From CALZKI01 sp964567585 (GTDB lineage Bacteria > Bacillota > Clostridia > Lachnospirales > Lachnospiraceae), in contig CAZMND010000101.1 of assembly GCA_964567585.1 (NCBI GenBank), positions 1 through 7,208 on the forward strand: a DNA stretch of 7,208 nucleotides, in the 5' to 3' direction. The notes beneath the pieces were generated by a model. The model saw only the letters and a program-made list of their open reading frames with translations. It had not been told where the DNA came from and did not search any database. A program made the position numbers and the translations under genes. The first letter of the stretch is position 1. Each line of letters begins with the position of its first letter. This document shows, piece by piece, positions 5,083 to 7,208 of the stretch.

Positions 5083-6471
5083 ATGAATACAGATACAATT
5101 GCAGCAATTTCCACTGCTATGACAAATTCAGGTATTGGAATTATAAGAATTAGTGGTGATGAAGCCATTTCCATTGCAAATAAAATAGTAGTTTTCAAAA
5201 ATAATCATAAAAAATTGGTTGATGTTAAGTCACACACAATTAATTATGGTTTTATTTATGATGGAAATGATTTTATTGATGAAGTAATGGTTTCTGTAAT
5301 GAAGGCACCAAATAGTTATACTACAGAAGATACTGTAGAAATTAACTGTCATGGTGGTATTGTAGTTATGAATACAATATTGGAAGTAGTAATTAAAAAT
5401 GGTGCAAGACTGGCAGATCCCGGAGAATTTACAAAACGCGCCTTTTTAAATGGAAGAATTGATTTAACAAAAGCAGAAGCTGTTATGGATGTTATTAATT
5501 CTAAAAATGTTTATGCAATGAAAAGTAGCGCAAAACAGTTAAAGGGTGAGGTTTATAATATTATAAAAGGTTTAAGAGATGAGATTATTTATGAAATTGC
5601 TTTTATTGAATCTGCTTTAGATGATCCGGAACATATCAGTCTCGATGGATATAATGAAAAATTGTCTATAAAAAATGATGAACTTCTTATGAAAATTGAT
5701 AAATTACTTAAGAAGTATGATAACGGTAAAATTATAAAAGAAGGAATTAATACAGTTATTGTAGGTAAACCAAATGTAGGTAAATCTTCTTTGCTTAATT
5801 TACTTGCCGGCGAAGAAAAAGCAATTGTAACAGATATTGCCGGAACAACCAGAGATGTTTTGGAAGAAAGTGTAAGAATGAATGATATTTTGTTAAATAT
5901 CATTGATACCGCCGGAATTCGCAATACAGAAGATGTAGTTGAAAAAATAGGTGTTGATAAAGCAAAGAAATATGCAAATGATGCAGATTTAATTATTTTT
6001 GTAATAGATTCATCAGTTCCTCTTGAACAAACGGATAAAGAGATTATAGAATTAATTAAAGATAAAAAAGTGATTGTACTTTTAAATAAATCAGATCTTG
6101 AAACAGTTGTTTCGGAAGAAAAAATAAAAGAATTTTGGAATTATGAAAATAATGTTGCTTTCATTAAGACGTCTACTAAAGAAAATTTAGGTATGGATGT
6201 TTTAGAGAACACAGTGAAAGAAATGTTTTTCAAAGGTGAGATTTCTTTTAATGATGAAATCTTTATTACAAGTCTTAGACATAAAGAAGCACTCTCAGAT
6301 GCTTATAAATCTTTAACAATGGTAAAAAGAAGTTTAGAAAATGATATGCCGGAAGATTTTTATTCCATTGATTTAATGAGTGCTTATACTTCACTTGGAT
6401 TTATTATTGGTGAAGAAGTTGGTGAAGATTTGGTAAATGAAATTTTTGCAAAGTTTTGTATGGGTAAATAA
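5083..6471 (+). CDS. mnmE: tRNA uridine-5-carboxymethylaminomethyl modification GTPase MnmE
   Basis: With MnmG, MnmE installs the (carboxymethyl)aminomethyl group on C5 of wobble uridine 34 in certain tRNAs, using a folate one-carbon unit. The 462 residues match the family length. The N-terminal folate-binding domain (about 1-120) starts DTIAAISTAMTNSGIGIIRI and includes GEFTKRAFLNGR at 114-125. A helical domain wraps around the inserted G domain, which has P-loop GKPNVGKS at 228-235, DIAGTTRD (G2) at 251-258, DTAG (G3) at 275-278 and NKSD (G4) at 335-338. The protein ends C459-MGK, the conserved C-terminal CxGK motif. GGAG at 5074-5077 lies upstream of the ATG. The jag-mnmE gap of 72 bp holds the hairpin; mnmG, its partner, follows after 26 bp. 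Confidence 0.97.
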   Translation: MNTDTIAAISTAMTNSGIGIIRISGDEAISIANKIVVFKNNHKKLVDVKSHTINYGFIYDGNDFIDEVMVSVMKAPNSYTTEDTVEINCHGGIVVMNTILEVVIKNGARLADPGEFTKRAFLNGRIDLTKAEAVMDVINSKNVYAMKSSAKQLKGEVYNIIKGLRDEIIYEIAFIESALDDPEHISLDGYNEKLSIKNDELLMKIDKLLKKYDNGKIIKEGINTVIVGKPNVGKSSLLNLLAGEEKAIVTDIAGTTRDVLEESVRMNDILLNIIDTAGIRNTEDVVEKIGVDKAKKYANDADLIIFVIDSSVPLEQTDKEIIELIKDKKVIVLLNKSDLETVVSEEKIKEFWNYENNVAFIKTSTKENLGMDVLENTVKEMFFKGEISFNDEIFITSLRHKEALSDAYKSLTMVKRSLENDMPEDFYSIDLMSAYTSLGFIIGEEVGEDLVNEIFAKFCMGK

Positions 6472-6497
6472 ATTTCTTTATTTTTACGGAGGATATT

Positions 6498-7208
6498 ATG
6501 CCTGAAATCAGAGAAAAAGTTGATGTTTGTGTTGTTGGTGCGGGTCATGCGGGTTGTGAAGCAGCCCTCGCTTCTGCCAGACTTGGTCTTGAAACTGTTA
6601 TTTTTACAGTCAGTGTTGACAGTATTGCACTTATGCCTTGTAATCCGAATATTGGTGGTTCATCAAAAGGACATTTGGTTAAAGAAATAGATGCTCTTGG
6701 TGGAGAAATGGGTAAGGTAATTGATAAAACTTTTATCCAGTCAAAAATGCTCAATGTATCAAAAGGTCCTGCTGTACATTCATTGCGTGCTCAGGCAGAT
6801 AAAGCTGATTATACAAGAGAAATGAGAAAAGTTCTTGAAAACCAGGAACACTTAACTATTAAACAAGCGGAAGTATGTGAAATTTTATCGGAAGATTTAG
6901 AAGACGGCAGAAAAAAAATAACAGGTGTAAAAACCTTTACCGGTTCAATTTATGAATGTAAGGCTGTTATTTTGTGTACCGGTACTTATTTGAAAGCAAG
7001 ATGTCTTTGCGGTGAATCCATTACACATACAGGTCCGAATGGATTACAGGCTGCAAATTATTTAACAGATTCCCTTAAAAATTTAGGAATAGAAATTAGA
7101 AGATTTAAAACAGGTACTCCGGCCAGAATGGATAAAAGAAGTATTGATTTTTCAAAAATGGAAGAACAATTCGGTGATGAAAAAATTGTACCTTTTTCAT
7201 TTTCTACG
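6498..7208 (+). CDS. mnmG: tRNA uridine-5-carboxymethylaminomethyl modification enzyme MnmG, N-terminal part
   Basis: MnmG (GidA) is the FAD- and NADH-using partner of MnmE in wobble-uridine modification. The frame opens at ATG 6498-6500, five bases after a strong GGAGG (6488-6492), and runs 237 codons without a stop to the window edge; the full protein is usually about 620-630 residues. Visible hallmarks are the FAD dinucleotide-binding loop VVGAGHAGCEAALASARLG from residue 12, MPCNPNIGGSSKGHLVKEID at 46-65, KGPAVHSLRAQADK at 89-102, TGTYLKARCLCGE further on and RFKTGTPARMDK near 200-215. The 26-bp gap from mnmE and the shared complex indicate one transcriptional unit. Confidence 0.96.
   Translation, partial: MPEIREKVDVCVVGAGHAGCEAALASARLGLETVIFTVSVDSIALMPCNPNIGGSSKGHLVKEIDALGGEMGKVIDKTFIQSKMLNVSKGPAVHSLRAQADKADYTREMRKVLENQEHLTIKQAEVCEILSEDLEDGRKKITGVKTFTGSIYECKAVILCTGTYLKARCLCGESITHTGPNGLQAANYLTDSLKNLGIEIRRFKTGTPARMDKRSIDFSKMEEQFGDEKIVPFSFST

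Noticed and set aside
5589..5924. Open frame of 111 codons on the minus strand
   Set aside because: It is antisense to the MnmE helical and G domains, which are fully conserved in the sense frame. No ribosome binding site or recognisable protein.
6545..6754. Open frame of 69 codons on the minus strand
   Set aside because: It is antisense to the FAD-binding start of mnmG, whose sense translation is clearly the real gene.

Overview
The window spans a bacterial chromosome replication origin and the genes around it. Gene order is dnaN (start only) and dnaA on the minus strand, then about 525 bp of non-coding origin DNA, then rpmH-rnpA-yidD-yidC-jag-mnmE-mnmG on the plus strand. This is the ancestral Firmicutes arrangement (as in Bacillus and clostridia), with genes on both sides transcribed away from the origin. 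The DNA is very AT-rich, above 80% in the gaps. Protein details such as the long YidC without a lipoprotein signal, the DPEHISLDGY stretch in MnmE and the VGNSVVRHRLTRLVRE stretch in RnpA suggest an anaerobic clostridium, probably Lachnospiraceae. That assignment is from memory of the families, not from a search.

Left part (1-402): the first 27 codons of dnaN, then a 320-bp dnaA-dnaN gap. The gap holds a perfect DnaA box beside an in-phase run of TAA/TAG trinucleotides, the layout of a basal unwinding site, plus a good sigma-A-type promoter for dnaN. Positions 403-1761 are dnaA; its start is set by a GGAGG at 1767-1771.

Middle (1762-2305): seven DnaA boxes or near matches at 1851-2086, several arranged as inverted pairs. 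An imperfect dyad follows, then a near-consensus promoter (TTGACG-17 bp-TATAAT) for the rpmH operon. Together with the dnaA-dnaN gap this makes a bipartite origin flanking dnaA, as in Bacillus subtilis.

Right part (2306-7208): rpmH (L34) carries one extra base after codon 9, so as printed it does not encode a full L34. A clean intrinsic terminator overlaps its stop codon and may attenuate transcription into rnpA. Then come rnpA (RNase P protein), yidD and yidC (membrane protein insertion), jag/khpB (RNA-binding protein), a strong hairpin, mnmE and the first 237 codons of mnmG. MnmE and MnmG act as one complex in tRNA wobble-uridine modification. No mobile element, CRISPR array, tRNA or rRNA was seen. 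Apart from the rpmH frameshift and a few sequence-level oddities, this is a conserved housekeeping region; I found no convincing new system.
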